A stretch of 35,825 nucleotides of DNA, taken from assembly GCA_024640405.1 (NCBI GenBank), contig JAHEFB010000046.1, forward strand, positions 1 to 35,825. The letters are read 5' to 3'. A program made the position numbers and the translations under genes. Below are positions 1-8,476 of this stretch, in pieces (position 1 is the first letter of the stretch; every line of letters starts with the position of its first letter). The notes under the pieces are model-generated. The model saw nothing but the letters and a program-made list of their open reading frames with translations. It did not search any database and was not told where the DNA came from. This stretch comes from Alphaproteobacteria bacterium (GTDB taxonomy: Bacteria > Pseudomonadota > Alphaproteobacteria > Rhizobiales > Aestuariivirgaceae).

Positions 1-1022
1 CCAAGTCTGATGCTGCACGCGCATCTGCCAAGTCGATGATCGAAAAGGACGGCGCCATCATGGTTAATGGCGGCTCGTCTTCAGGCGTGGCCGTGGCTGT
101 GCAGGGGCTGTGCCAGGAAGCCGGTATCATCTTCATGGCCGGGTTGACCCATGCCAACGATACAACCGGCAAGGACCGCAAAGCCAACGGGTTCCGCCAT
201 TTCTTCAATGCCTACATGTCAGGTGCTGCGCTGGCGCCTGTGCTGGCCAAGGAAATGGGCAAGGATCGCCGCGCCTATCACCTTACTGCTGACTACAACT
301 GGGGCTGGACCCAGGAAGAGTCGATCAAGGCTTCCACCGAGGCCCAGGGCTGGGAAACCGTCAACGCGGTCAAGACACCGCTGGCATCAACTGACTTCTC
401 ATCCTATATCGCTCCTGTGATCAACGCAGGTGCAGACGTGCTGGTTTTGAACCACTACGGCGGCAACATGGTCAACTCGCTGACCAACGCGATCCAGTTC
501 GGCTTGTTGGACAAGCAGGTAAACGGTAAAGACTTCAAGATCGTCGTTCCGCTTTACTCCGAACTGATGGCCGCAGGTGCCGGTGAGAACATCAAAGGCG
601 TGCTGGGTTCGATGAACTACAACTGGCAGCTTGATAATGCCGGCTCCAAGGCTTTCGTCAAATCCTTCGGTGAAAAATACGGCCGGCCGCCTTCGAATTC
701 GGCGCAAACCTGCTATGCACAGGTTCTGCTCTATGCTGACGCCTGCGAGCGTGCAGGTACCTTCAACCCGTGTGGGGTTGTTGAGGCTTTGGAAGGCTTC
801 GAGTTCGACGGTCTCGGCAACGGGCCAACAACCTACCGCAAGGAAGATCACCAGTGCTTCAAGGACGTTCTGGTCGTGCGCGGTGCACAAAATCCAAGCA
901 CCAAATATGACACGCTGGAAATCGTTGAGATCACGCCGGTCGCTCAAGTCACCTATCCACCAAATCATCCAATGTTCGGTGGTGACGAGGCTACGCTGGG
1001 CAAGTGCAACGCGGGCGTCTGA
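1..1022 (+). CDS. ABC transporter substrate-binding protein, Peripla_BP_6/LivJ type (5' partial)
   Basis: The reading frame is open from base 3 to a TGA at 1020-1022, so the N-terminus, including any signal peptide, lies outside the window; about 339 residues are visible. The sequence has the look of the periplasmic binding proteins of the branched-chain amino acid/amide/urea family: an early NGGSSSGVA stretch, HLTADYNWGW around the hinge, and YAQVLLYADACERAG in the C-terminal lobe. It would capture a small polar solute and hand it to the downstream LivHM permease. The ligand cannot be read from sequence; leucine, an amide or a short-chain acid are all possible. The permease genes follow in the same orientation after a 154-bp gap holding a strong stem-loop, an arrangement that often lets the binding protein be made in excess of the membrane subunits. 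Confidence 0.9.
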   Translation, partial: KSDAARASAKSMIEKDGAIMVNGGSSSGVAVAVQGLCQEAGIIFMAGLTHANDTTGKDRKANGFRHFFNAYMSGAALAPVLAKEMGKDRRAYHLTADYNWGWTQEESIKASTEAQGWETVNAVKTPLASTDFSSYIAPVINAGADVLVLNHYGGNMVNSLTNAIQFGLLDKQVNGKDFKIVVPLYSELMAAGAGENIKGVLGSMNYNWQLDNAGSKAFVKSFGEKYGRPPSNSAQTCYAQVLLYADACERAGTFNPCGVVEALEGFEFDGLGNGPTTYRKEDHQCFKDVLVVRGAQNPSTKYDTLEIVEITPVAQVTYPPNHPMFGGDEATLGKCNAGV

Positions 1023-1045
1023 CGTTCATCAGCTAGCAATGAATA

Positions 1046-1082
1046 CGTGTCGCGCCGGCAAGTATGCCGCTGGCGCGACACG
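1046..1082 (+). terminator. Stem-loop between binding protein and permease genes
   Basis: CGTGTCGCGCC (1046-1056) and GGCGCGACACG (1072-1082) are perfect 11-bp inverted arms around a 15-nt loop that can itself fold (GGC/GCC). A run of seven T lies at 1102-1108, 19 nt beyond the stem, so it is not a textbook intrinsic terminator. It may be an attenuating terminator or an mRNA-protecting 3' hairpin. The core CGTGTCGCG recurs in the stem-loop after livF. Confidence 0.6.
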
Positions 1083-1176
1083 GCATAACTGGGCTATGAA
1101 GTTTTTTTAAACGGGCTATGTATGGCACGCTGGCAAGAGCGTTGCGTGGCGGCGAACAATTCAGTTGGTACAGACA

Positions 1177-2208
1177 ATGGATGCCTTTCTTCTTCAGGTT
1201 TTGAACGGGCTCGACAAGGGTAGCGCCTATGCGCTTATCGCCCTTGGGCTCACATTGATTTTTGGTACCCTCGGGGTTGTGAACTTTGCCCACGGCGCGC
1301 TGTTCATGATAGGTGCTTTTTGCGCAGTAACGCTGCAGAGAATATTGAATATCTCAACAGTTACGCTCGATCCGACCAAGACCAACTTTCTCGGGAATCC
1401 ACTGCAGGTCAGGACACCACTTGTGGAAACCTGGTTCGGCGAGGCAGCGGGACAGGCGCTTATCAACTGGTCGGTGCCACTGGCGATATTGTTTGCTATC
1501 CCGATCATGTTGTTGATTGGCTACGTGATGGAGCGGGGGCTTATCCGCCATTTTTACAAACGCCCCCATGCGGATCAGATTCTTGTCACCTTCGGCCTTG
1601 CAATTGTTCTGCAGGAAATCGTCAAGGCGTTTTACGGGGCAAATCCAATTCCAACCCCGGCGCCTGACATTTTCACAGGATCTTTTGATTTCGGTGTTCT
1701 CATCGGCTTTGCCGAAAATGTCATCATCTACCCGTACTGGCGTCTGGTTTACTTTGCATTTTCCGCATTGATTATCGGTATGGTGTTTGCCTTCCTGCAA
1801 TTCACCACGTTTGGCATGGTGGTCCGAGCGGGCATGGCAGACCGAGAGACAGTGGGCCTTCTGGGCATCAACATCGATCGTCGCTTTACGCTGATGTTCG
1901 GTGTGGCTGCCGCTGTCGCGGGCCTCGCCGGCGTCATGTATACCCCGATCAATCCACCAAACTATCACTGGGGCATGGATTTTCTTGTACTCAGCTTTGT
2001 GGTTGTGGTTGTCGGTGGGATGGGTTCCCTGCCGGGCGCTGTATTGGCAGGTTTCCTGCTGGGTATTCTGGAAAGTTTCGCTTCCACGACATGGGCAACC
2101 ACGACCATCCCCGGCATCAATCAGATTATCATTTATCTTGTCGCAATCGTCATCCTGCTTGCTCGCCCTCGCGGTCTTATGGGACGCAAAGGCGTGATGG
2201 AGGAATAG
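1177..2208 (+). CDS. livH: Branched-chain amino acid-type ABC transporter permease LivH
   Basis: Inner-membrane permease subunit of a Liv-type importer. The N-terminal [29 protein letters not shown] pattern and the later [21 protein letters not shown] segment are hallmarks of LivH. The protein is hydrophobic throughout, with several membrane segments expected. From ATG 1177 it has 343 residues, somewhat longer than the roughly 300 of E. coli LivH, because of an insert at about residues 55-90 (after FCAVTLQ) of the kind seen in many alphaproteobacterial homologues. An in-frame TTG at 1165 would add four residues; neither start has a clear Shine-Dalgarno, so ATG is chosen. livM follows after 4 bp. 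It pairs with LivM to form the channel. The transported solute is unknown. Confidence 0.9.
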   Translation: MDAFLLQVLNGLDKGSAYALIALGLTLIFGTLGVVNFAHGALFMIGAFCAVTLQRILNISTVTLDPTKTNFLGNPLQVRTPLVETWFGEAAGQALINWSVPLAILFAIPIMLLIGYVMERGLIRHFYKRPHADQILVTFGLAIVLQEIVKAFYGANPIPTPAPDIFTGSFDFGVLIGFAENVIIYPYWRLVYFAFSALIIGMVFAFLQFTTFGMVVRAGMADRETVGLLGINIDRRFTLMFGVAAAVAGLAGVMYTPINPPNYHWGMDFLVLSFVVVVVGGMGSLPGAVLAGFLLGILESFASTTWATTTIPGINQIIIYLVAIVILLARPRGLMGRKGVMEE

Positions 2209-2212
2209 GACG

Positions 2213-3412
2213 ATGTTCGGACTTGATAAAGCAGACACAAGAACGTTTTTGTTCGTGATTGCAATTACGCTGCTGGCACCGTTTATACTGAACCCGTTCC
2301 CGACGGATTCCGCACTGGCACAGTTCAACGGCGGTTATCCTGATCTGATGCAACGCTTCATGATTTTCGGAATTTTTGCGGTCGGTTTCAACATTCTGTT
2401 TGGGCTGACCGGTTATCTGTCATTTGGTCATGCAGCGTTTCTGGGTGTCGGCTCCTATGCGGCCGTTTGGATGTTCAAACTGTTGAGTTTCAACATTATC
2501 CCGGCGATTGCATTGTCCATTCTTGTTACAGGGCTGTTCTCGCTGGCTATTGGATACATTTGCCTTCGCAGGTCGGGGATTTATTTTTCGATCCTGACGC
2601 TCGCGTTCGCGCAGATGAGTTTTGCAATGGCCTATTCGGTCCTTTCAAATCCGAGCTTCAACCTGACAAATGGGGAAACCGGTTTGCAGGTATATGCCAG
2701 CGATCCACAGTATCTGAAGGGAAGCGGACCAGACATCACCCACCTTTTCGGCCTTGAAATGAATGCCACAAAAACGCTTGAAGTCGGTGCCTGGGCATTT
2801 CAGTTCAATACAGGCTTTTACGTGTGCGCGTTTTTCATGATTGTCGCGTTTTACATCGCCATGCGCATATTCCGCTCACCTTTTGGCCTTATGTTGCGCG
2901 CCATCAAGACCAACCAAACACGGTTGAACTACACTGGCCTTAATTCTCGTCCCTATACACTTGCTGCCTTCGTGATATCCGGCATGTATGCGGGGCTGGC
3001 CGGCGGTTTGCTTGCTGCGATGGACCCTCTTGCCGGCGCGGAGCGCATGCAGTGGACGGCTTCAGGTGAAGTCGTGCTGATGACCATTTTGGGCGGAGCC
3101 GGTACTTTGATCGGTCCGTTGCTTGGTGCAGGCTTCATCAAGTATTTTGAGAATATCTTCTCGAAAATAAATGACAACGTTCTGCACACCTGGTTCTCGC
3201 TCATGCCGGAGAGCATTGAGAATTTCCTGGTGACCATTATCCACCCGTTTGTCGGCAAGGGCTGGCATCTGACCCTTGGCCTGATGTTCATGCTGATTGT
3301 GATCTTTCTCCCCGGCGGTCTGGTGGATGGCGGGACACGCATCTGGAACAAAATAACCGGCAGAAACCGCACATCGCCCGACGTGGTCGCAAGCCCGAAA
3401 CCTGCTGAGTAA
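2213..3412 (+). CDS. livM: Branched-chain amino acid-type ABC transporter permease LivM
   Basis: Second permease subunit, 399 residues. Recognisable LivM features are the N-terminal membrane segment followed by [24 protein letters not shown] (about residues 63-86), the [17 protein letters not shown] block, the cytoplasmic loop [24 protein letters not shown] that contacts the ATPases, and the C-terminal [13 protein letters not shown] and [17 protein letters not shown] segments. A GGAGG sequence about 9 bases upstream of ATG 2213, inside the end of livH, supports the start. It heterodimerises with LivH in the inner membrane. The C-terminal tail is polar and probably cytoplasmic. Confidence 0.92.
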   Translation: MFGLDKADTRTFLFVIAITLLAPFILNPFPTDSALAQFNGGYPDLMQRFMIFGIFAVGFNILFGLTGYLSFGHAAFLGVGSYAAVWMFKLLSFNIIPAIALSILVTGLFSLAIGYICLRRSGIYFSILTLAFAQMSFAMAYSVLSNPSFNLTNGETGLQVYASDPQYLKGSGPDITHLFGLEMNATKTLEVGAWAFQFNTGFYVCAFFMIVAFYIAMRIFRSPFGLMLRAIKTNQTRLNYTGLNSRPYTLAAFVISGMYAGLAGGLLAAMDPLAGAERMQWTASGEVVLMTILGGAGTLIGPLLGAGFIKYFENIFSKINDNVLHTWFSLMPESIENFLVTIIHPFVGKGWHLTLGLMFMLIVIFLPGGLVDGGTRIWNKITGRNRTSPDVVASPKPAE

Positions 3413-3424
3413 GGTCTGAAGTCC

Positions 3425-4183
3425 ATGGGAATTCTTGAAATCAACAACGTCAACAAGCGGTTCGGCGGCCTGCAGGCCCTTGGTGACGTCAACCTGAGTG
3501 TCGAAGAAGGTACCGTTCATGCGATTATCGGCCCAAACGGTGCCGGCAAATCGACATTGCTCAATTGCCTGATTGGAAAACTCCTACCGGATACCGGGAC
3601 TGTTACCTTTGAGGGCCGGTCAATTCTGGGATTGAAACCTCACCAGATCAACCAGCTCGGCATCAGCCGGGTGTTCCAGACGCCGGAGATTTTTTCGACG
3701 CTATCGGTGTTTGAGAACGTGATGATTGCGTGTTTTGCAAAACGCGACGGGTCGTTCCAGCTCAATCCGCTTACCAGTATCAGGGGTGAAAGAGATATCC
3801 ATGACAAGGTCGAGCAAATGTTGCTCGACGTTAACATGGCAGACAAGCGCAACGCTATCGCGGCTTCCATGTCGCGTGGCGACAAGCGCAGACTGGAAAT
3901 GGCCATGTGCCTGGTCCAGGACCCGAAGCTGTTGCTGCTCGATGAACCCACCGCCGGCATGGCACGAGCCGACACCAACAATACAATTGAACTGCTCAAG
4001 GAAATCGAGGAAAAGCGCGGCATTACCATGGTGATCATTGAACACGACATGCATGTTGTGTTCTCGCTTGCAAACAAGATCACCGTACTCGCCCAGGGCA
4101 CGCCGATTGTTGAAGACGTGCCATCCAAAATCAAAGGCAATCTGAAAGTCCAGGAAGCGTATCTTGGGGGGGCACACGAATGA
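3425..4183 (+). CDS. livG: Branched-chain amino acid-type ABC transporter ATP-binding protein LivG
   Basis: First ATPase subunit, 252 residues. Walker A is GPNGAGKST at residues 36-44, Walker B/D-loop is LLLLDEPTAGM at about 169-179, and the H-loop histidine is in IIEHDMHVV. The ABC signature is the divergent MSRGDKRRLE (about 149-158) in place of LSGGQ; LivG proteins usually carry SxGDxR there, so this fits the family. The gene starts 12 bp after livM and its last four bases overlap the livF start (ATGA), implying translational coupling and one-to-one production of the two ATPases. Confidence 0.93.
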   Translation: MGILEINNVNKRFGGLQALGDVNLSVEEGTVHAIIGPNGAGKSTLLNCLIGKLLPDTGTVTFEGRSILGLKPHQINQLGISRVFQTPEIFSTLSVFENVMIACFAKRDGSFQLNPLTSIRGERDIHDKVEQMLLDVNMADKRNAIAASMSRGDKRRLEMAMCLVQDPKLLLLDEPTAGMARADTNNTIELLKEIEEKRGITMVIIEHDMHVVFSLANKITVLAQGTPIVEDVPSKIKGNLKVQEAYLGGAHE

Positions 4184-4929
4184 CACAGGCTACCGCGGAA
4201 AACCCGAACACAGCCTCGCATGCGCCGGTCTTTTTTGCCGCTCATGAGCTTCAGGCCTATTATGGCGAAAGTTATATCGTTCAGGATGTGAGCCTGAATG
4301 TCCACGAAGGCGAAATTCTGGCTCTGCTTGGCCGCAACGGGGCCGGCAAGACATCAACCCTGCGAGCCATTGCCAGACTCGACAATCCGATGCTCACACA
4401 TGGTGAGGTCTGGCTGGACCATCAGCCGTTGCACAAGATGCGAGCCTATGAAGCGTCCCAGTGCGGGGTCGGCCTGGTTCCCGAGGACAGGCGGATCATT
4501 CAGGGTCTCAGTGTTGAAGAGAATATCAGGCTTGCACAAATCGAAAAACCGATTGGCTGGTCTATAGAGCGTATTTACGAATTGTTCCCGCGTCTTGGCG
4601 AGCGCCGCAAACAGGAGGGCACGACGTTGTCCGGCGGCGAGCAGCAAATGCTGGCTATTGGCCGTGCACTGGCTCGTGATATCAAGCTATTGTTGCTTGA
4701 CGAGCCGTATGAAGGCCTGGCGCCGGTCATTGTGCAGGAGATCGAAAAGACCCTGCATCTGATCCGCGAACAGGGTATCACCACGATAATTGTCGAGCAA
4801 AACGCCATCGCGGCCCTTAATCTGGCCGATCGCGCGGTCATTCTTGACACCGGTACCGTGGTTTATGACGGCACGGCCAAGGAAGTGCTTGAAAACAAGC
4901 AATTGCGCCACGAGTACCTGGCTATCTAA
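4180..4929 (+). CDS. livF: Branched-chain amino acid-type ABC transporter ATP-binding protein LivF
   Basis: Second ATPase subunit, 249 residues. Walker A GRNGAGKTS is at residues 51-59, the canonical signature LSGGEQQML starts at residue 150, and Walker B LLLLDEPYEGLAP at about 170; VEQN replaces the H-loop histidine motif, as is usual in LivF (IVEQN). The first 20 residues are a polar extension rich in Ala, Thr and Asn. The start overlaps the livG stop by four bases. A 10-bp perfect stem-loop beginning 2 bp after the stop codon probably ends the operon. Confidence 0.93.
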   Translation: MTQATAENPNTASHAPVFFAAHELQAYYGESYIVQDVSLNVHEGEILALLGRNGAGKTSTLRAIARLDNPMLTHGEVWLDHQPLHKMRAYEASQCGVGLVPEDRRIIQGLSVEENIRLAQIEKPIGWSIERIYELFPRLGERRKQEGTTLSGGEQQMLAIGRALARDIKLLLLDEPYEGLAPVIVQEIEKTLHLIREQGITTIIVEQNAIAALNLADRAVILDTGTVVYDGTAKEVLENKQLRHEYLAI

Positions 4930-4930
4930 T

Positions 4931-4956
4931 GCGTGTCGCGATTAACCGCGACACGC
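4931..4956 (+). terminator. Stem-loop ending the liv operon
   Basis: GCGTGTCGCG (4931-4940), a 6-nt loop ATTAAC, and CGCGACACGC (4947-4956) form a perfect 10-bp hairpin directly after the livF stop codon. Only TTT follows, so termination may be weak or Rho-assisted. The stem shares CGTGTCGCG with the hairpin at 1046-1082. Confidence 0.65.
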
Positions 4957-5066
4957 TTTGGGAAAACTGAACTCCTATTGTCGATCAAACTTCGATTTGC
5001 GCTTGCAGGTGGTCACCAAGTGCGCCTTTCTGGCGTTAAACCAGACAACGTTCAAACATGTAACTT

Positions 5067-5109
5067 ATTGTTAATAAACAATTTTAGGTGTGATGTGATC
5101 AATTGCACA
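5067..5109. promoter_or_regulatory. Two palindromes upstream of the small secreted protein, one CRP-like
   Basis: ATTGTT-aata-AACAAT (5067-5082) is a perfect inverted repeat. Just downstream, TGTGA-tcaatt-GCACA (5094-5109) matches the CRP-family consensus TGTGA-N6-TCACA at 9 of 10 positions and sits inside a longer perfect repeat, GATGTG-N8-CACATC (5092-5111). Both lie in the 262-bp gap before the ORF at 5192, in an AT-rich stretch. Regulator binding is inference. Confidence 0.4.
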
Positions 5110-5191
5110 TCCACCCGGCTGATTTGCGGGCAATTTGTGTTCATCAAATGAACAGTAATTGTACCCTCAAGAGTATCCGGAGGCACCAGTG

Positions 5192-5401
5192 ATGACCAGT
5201 TTTTCCAAAGTACTGATTACCTGCCTGATTGCAGCAACAAGCGTAACCGCTACTGTGGCAGCGTCGACCATTGCCAATGGAAACGCAGCCGGAAACAAGA
5301 GTGCCAACGTGACAATCATCTACAAATCTGATGCACACTGGCCGGTCAAAGGTCAGATAACTGTGGATCCGTGTAATATTCGTGCATGTGTTGAAGCTTG
5401 A
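5192..5401 (+). CDS. Small secreted protein of unknown function (69 aa)
   Basis: ATG 5192 is preceded by a strong Shine-Dalgarno (GGAGG at 5179-5183, 8 bases away). An in-frame GTG at 5189 is possible but less well spaced. The product begins with a typical Sec signal peptide, MTSFSKVLITCLIAATSVTATVAA, with probable cleavage near AVAA-S. The mature part is only about 45 residues: an Asn/Ala-rich segment, then KSDAHWPVKGQITVDPCNIRACVEA at the end (split here as AHWPVKG and DPCNIRACVEA). The two cysteines, spaced C-x4-C, could form a disulfide in the periplasm. I do not recognise a family. It stands alone between the liv operon and the convergent idi gene, 13 bp from the latter's stop. Confidence 0.7.
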   Translation: MTSFSKVLITCLIAATSVTATVAASTIANGNAAGNKSANVTIIYKSDAHWPVKGQITVDPCNIRACVEA

Positions 5402-5414
5402 TTGGCTCAATCTT

Positions 5415-5948
5415 CTACGACGTCAGCTTCAACTCGTCCCAGCGATCGATATAAATGGAAAACCAGGGACACAAGGTGTCCGGCCGGGCTAGCTGCAACC
5501 CGGGTAAATCTGCAACGTCCTGCCATTTTACCGCAGCAACTTCATCATCATTAAGTGCCATTGCCAGGTCGGTTTCGTCCGCATGGCCCAAAAACACGTG
5601 GACCCGCTCATTTTCAGTTAGCCCACCGCCGACGTCCGCGCGATAGTCGATGACGGTTTTCTGTGCAAGCGGTATCGTAAAGCCAAGCTCTTCTTCTATT
5701 CGGCGTGTTGCGGCATGTTCAACCGTTTCGCCCCAGTGCGGATGGCTGCAACAGGTATTGGCCCATTTGCCGGGGCAATGATACTTGGAGGCCGCGCGCT
5801 GCTGAATCAGCAGTTTGCTGCCCGACAGGACAAACACCGAAATTGCCAGATGTTGCTGGCCGGTACGATGGGCCTCCATTTTCTCCATGGGAAACAGCGT
5901 ACCATCCCCGGCAATCGCGGGGATGATGATTTCGTTTTTCCGCGCCAA
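5415..5948 (-). CDS. idi: Isopentenyl-diphosphate delta-isomerase, type 1
   Basis: Nudix-fold enzyme that interconverts isopentenyl and dimethylallyl diphosphate for isoprenoid synthesis; 177 residues, close to the 182 of E. coli Idi. Visible active-site features are EAHRTG (His27), His33, NTCCSHP with catalytic Cys67 and metal ligand His69, the Nudix-like EEELG at about 85-89, and ENERVHVF with Glu112 and Glu114. The start is a TTG at 5948: the only upstream in-frame codon is GTC, then the TAG of the preceding gene, and residues 5-24 align in style with the E. coli N-terminus, so the later Met21 would be too short. It is the last gene of the minus-strand run and is very likely translated by reinitiation from the MoaD-like gene, whose stop is 3 nt upstream. 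Confidence 0.9.
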   Translation of the reverse strand: MARKNEIIIPAIAGDGTLFPMEKMEAHRTGQQHLAISVFVLSGSKLLIQQRAASKYHCPGKWANTCCSHPHWGETVEHAATRRIEEELGFTIPLAQKTVIDYRADVGGGLTENERVHVFLGHADETDLAMALNDDEVAAVKWQDVADLPGLQLARPDTLCPWFSIYIDRWDELKLTS

Positions 5949-5951
5949 GAC

Positions 5952-6197
5952 CTAACCCCCCACCAACTTCGGCAATACAAAAACTTCCGAGTCCGGCTGC
6001 AACGGGACCATGATGGAGTTTGCATACATGCGCCCATCCACCGACACCGAAACGCCTCGCTTGATGGCCTGATCCATGGCGGGGTAGCGGTCGGAAAGCT
6101 GATCCAGCACCTCTCGAATGCTGGCGGCGTCCAGCTCAATTTCATCAGCGCCCTCAAGGGCTGACTTGAGTGATCCCCAAACCTGAACCTTGACCAT
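5952..6197 (-). CDS. MoaD/ThiS-family sulfur carrier protein
   Basis: 81 residues with the ubiquitin-like MoaD pattern: an N-terminal beta strand MVKVQVWGSL, a central helix SIREVLDQLSDRYPAMDQAI, the DGRMYANSIMVPLQPDSEVFVLP segment (split as DGRMYANSIMV and PLQPDSEVFVLP), and the C-terminal diglycine VGG needed for thiocarboxylate formation. MoaD is the small subunit of molybdopterin synthase, supplying sulfur to the dithiolene of the cofactor. Its position 26 bp downstream of a molybdenum hydroxylase large subunit fits a role in cofactor supply, but no moaE or moeB lies nearby, so a general ThiS/MoaD-like carrier is an alternative. The last codons GTG GGG GGT also provide a G-rich ribosome-binding stretch for idi. 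Confidence 0.8.
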   Translation of the reverse strand: MVKVQVWGSLKSALEGADEIELDAASIREVLDQLSDRYPAMDQAIKRGVSVSVDGRMYANSIMVPLQPDSEVFVLPKLVGG

Positions 6198-6223
6198 ATT
6201 GATCCTGCTTACAATCCCATGAG

Positions 6224-8476
6224 CTAGATTCGACCCAACGCCTTGAGCAGCCTTGGCGGAGACATGGGAAGCTGGGTCATGCGAACACCGGCGGCACTGG
6301 ACACCGAATTGGAGATGGCTGCCAGAGGCGGCACGATTGAAGTCTCCCCGACTCCGCGTACACCGTAGGGGTGACCGGGATTTGGCACCTCGACGATCAC
6401 AGCGTCGATCATCGGCAGATCCGAAGCGACAGGAATTCGATAGTCAAGGAAGCCCGGATTCTGCAGTTTGCCATCCTCGCCGTAGATGTATTCCTCGTTC
6501 AGTGCCCAGCCGATGCCCTGCACGGCGCCTCCCTGGAACTGCCCTTCCACATATGATGGATGAATTGCCTTGCCGGCGTCCTGGAAAACGGTATAGCGCA
6601 GTATTTTAACATACCCGGTATCGGGATCGACCTCCGTGTCCACCAGGTGGGTGGCGAAACTGACACCAGCACCTTCCGCGTTGATTTCGCAATGGCCGGA
6701 GATCGGCCCGCCGGTCGCGCCTGCCTGAGCAGCGATATCGGCGAGCGTCAATGGCTCATGATTGCCGGCATTCGGGCTGGACGGGCGTGCGGCGCCGTCT
6801 TCCCAGGTCACAGCATCAACCGGTATGCCCCAGATGCCCGCAGCACGCTCACACATTTTGCCAATCGCATCACGCGCGGCGTTGATGGCTGCAAGGCCGG
6901 ATGCGAATGTGACACGGCTGCCATCGGTGACGTCATTGTACCCGAGAGACGCCGTGTCGGCGATAATACAACGCACCTTGTCATGCGGAACACCCAGTTC
7001 CTCTGCAGCCATATTGCCGATGGATGCGCGTGATCCGCCGATATCAGGTGTACCAACCGAAAGCCCAATGGTGCCGTCCGCACTGACATTGAGAGAAACT
7101 GATGTCTCGCCGCCGAAGTTGAACCAGAACCCGCAGGCCACGCCACGCCCCTGATTTGGTTTCAACCGTGCCTTGTAGTGGGGATGGGCTTTCGCAGCCT
7201 CCAGTGTCGCCCGCAGGCCGATTACATCAAAATTTGGCCCGTAGGACGCTTTGGATCCATCTGAGGAAGCGTTTTTCAGACGTACGTCCAGCGGATCCAG
7301 ATTGAGTTCCTTGCACAATTCATCGACTACGCTTTCAACAGCATAAGCTGCCATTGGCGCACCCGGTGCCCGATAGGCTGCCTGTTTCGGGCGGTTGGCG
7401 ATGACATCGTAGCCCACTGCGCGAACCGCCTTGAGATCATAGCAGGCAAACGCAGCCATGGCGCCGTAGGGGACCGCAGAACCGGGAAAAGCGCCTCCCT
7501 GATAGCGCAGTGTTGCGTCTCCTGCGGTAATTGTGCCGTCCTTTTTCATGCCGATCCGGACGTCGATTGATGTTGACGAGGTCGGCCCGCTGGCACGCAG
7601 CACTTCTGAACGTGACATCACAATCTTGACAGGGCGACTGGCCTTCAGCGACAGGGCCAGTGCCACGGGCTCAACGAACACTGTGGTCTTGCCGCCGAAA
7701 CCGCCACCGATTTCTGATGCGGTCACGCGCAGTGCGGAAGCATCCATGCCGAGCAGGGCAGAACAAACCTGGCGCACCATAAAGTGGCCTTGCGTGCAGC
7801 ACCAAAGATCGGCGCGACCATCTGAACCCATATTTGCCAGGCAGGCATTGGGTTCGATGTATCCCTGGTGGGTGGCCTCGGTTTTGAATGTGCGCTCGAT
7901 GACAAGGTCTGCCTGCTTCATGCCGGCTTCCACGTCACCATGTCCGAATTCAAAGCGTTCGGCGATGTTGGATGGTTTCCTCGGTGTCTTGTCGAGGCCC
8001 TTTGTGAACAGCTTTCTGTTCAGGATCGGAGCAGACGGTTTCATTGCCTCGTCAACGTCGGTCACATGCGGCAGCACTTTATAATCAACCTTGATCAGTT
8101 TAAGCGCCTGCCTGGCCGCTGAACGGCTGGTTGCTGCGACGGCTGCCACTGCGTGGCCGTCATACAAGACTTTTCCCCGGGCCATGACATTTTCGCGAAT
8201 ATCAAGAACATCATCGGGGCAGGGGCCGAAATCCCTGGATGTAACCACAGCATGCACACCGTTGACGGCCTCTGCTTTCGAGGTGTCGATGCTTTTTATC
8301 CGGGCATGGGCATGCGGGCTGCGCAAAATCATTCCCCACAACATGCCCGGCGCCGTGAGATCGGCACCAAACTGGGCGCGCCCGGTTACTTTGTCGAGAC
8401 CGTCGGGCCGCGGGGTGCGGGTGCCGACAGTGTCAAACTTGCGTTTCAGAGTGTCTTTGCCAGCTTGGAAATTCAT
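6224..8476 (-). CDS. Xanthine dehydrogenase-family molybdopterin-binding large subunit
   Basis: Catalytic subunit of a molybdenum hydroxylase, 750 residues. The N-terminal domain (RPDGLDKVTGRAQFGADL, then LRSPHAHARI) is the aldehyde oxidase/xanthine dehydrogenase a/b hammerhead. Cofactor-binding GGGFGG is at 257-262, AYRAPGAP at 367-374, and the catalytic glutamate is in GVGETS (Glu711). The active-site loop is not the AYxCSFR of form I CO dehydrogenase nor the AYRGAGR of form II, so CO oxidation is unlikely; the likely substrate is an N-heterocycle, purine or aldehyde, unidentified. The start overlaps the stop of the 2Fe-2S subunit (ATGA). It acts as the third subunit of an FAD/2Fe-2S/Mo complex in the cytoplasm. 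Confidence 0.9.
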   Translation of the reverse strand: MNFQAGKDTLKRKFDTVGTRTPRPDGLDKVTGRAQFGADLTAPGMLWGMILRSPHAHARIKSIDTSKAEAVNGVHAVVTSRDFGPCPDDVLDIRENVMARGKVLYDGHAVAAVAATSRSAARQALKLIKVDYKVLPHVTDVDEAMKPSAPILNRKLFTKGLDKTPRKPSNIAERFEFGHGDVEAGMKQADLVIERTFKTEATHQGYIEPNACLANMGSDGRADLWCCTQGHFMVRQVCSALLGMDASALRVTASEIGGGFGGKTTVFVEPVALALSLKASRPVKIVMSRSEVLRASGPTSSTSIDVRIGMKKDGTITAGDATLRYQGGAFPGSAVPYGAMAAFACYDLKAVRAVGYDVIANRPKQAAYRAPGAPMAAYAVESVVDELCKELNLDPLDVRLKNASSDGSKASYGPNFDVIGLRATLEAAKAHPHYKARLKPNQGRGVACGFWFNFGGETSVSLNVSADGTIGLSVGTPDIGGSRASIGNMAAEELGVPHDKVRCIIADTASLGYNDVTDGSRVTFASGLAAINAARDAIGKMCERAAGIWGIPVDAVTWEDGAARPSSPNAGNHEPLTLADIAAQAGATGGPISGHCEINAEGAGVSFATHLVDTEVDPDTGYVKILRYTVFQDAGKAIHPSYVEGQFQGGAVQGIGWALNEEYIYGEDGKLQNPGFLDYRIPVASDLPMIDAVIVEVPNPGHPYGVRGVGETSIVPPLAAISNSVSSAAGVRMTQLPMSPPRLLKALGRI

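Noticed and set aside
1354..2328. Long minus-strand frame of 324 codons opposite livH
   Set aside because: It is antisense to a clear permease gene, its product is rich in Cys, His, Asn and Lys with no domain pattern, and no ribosome-binding site supports it.
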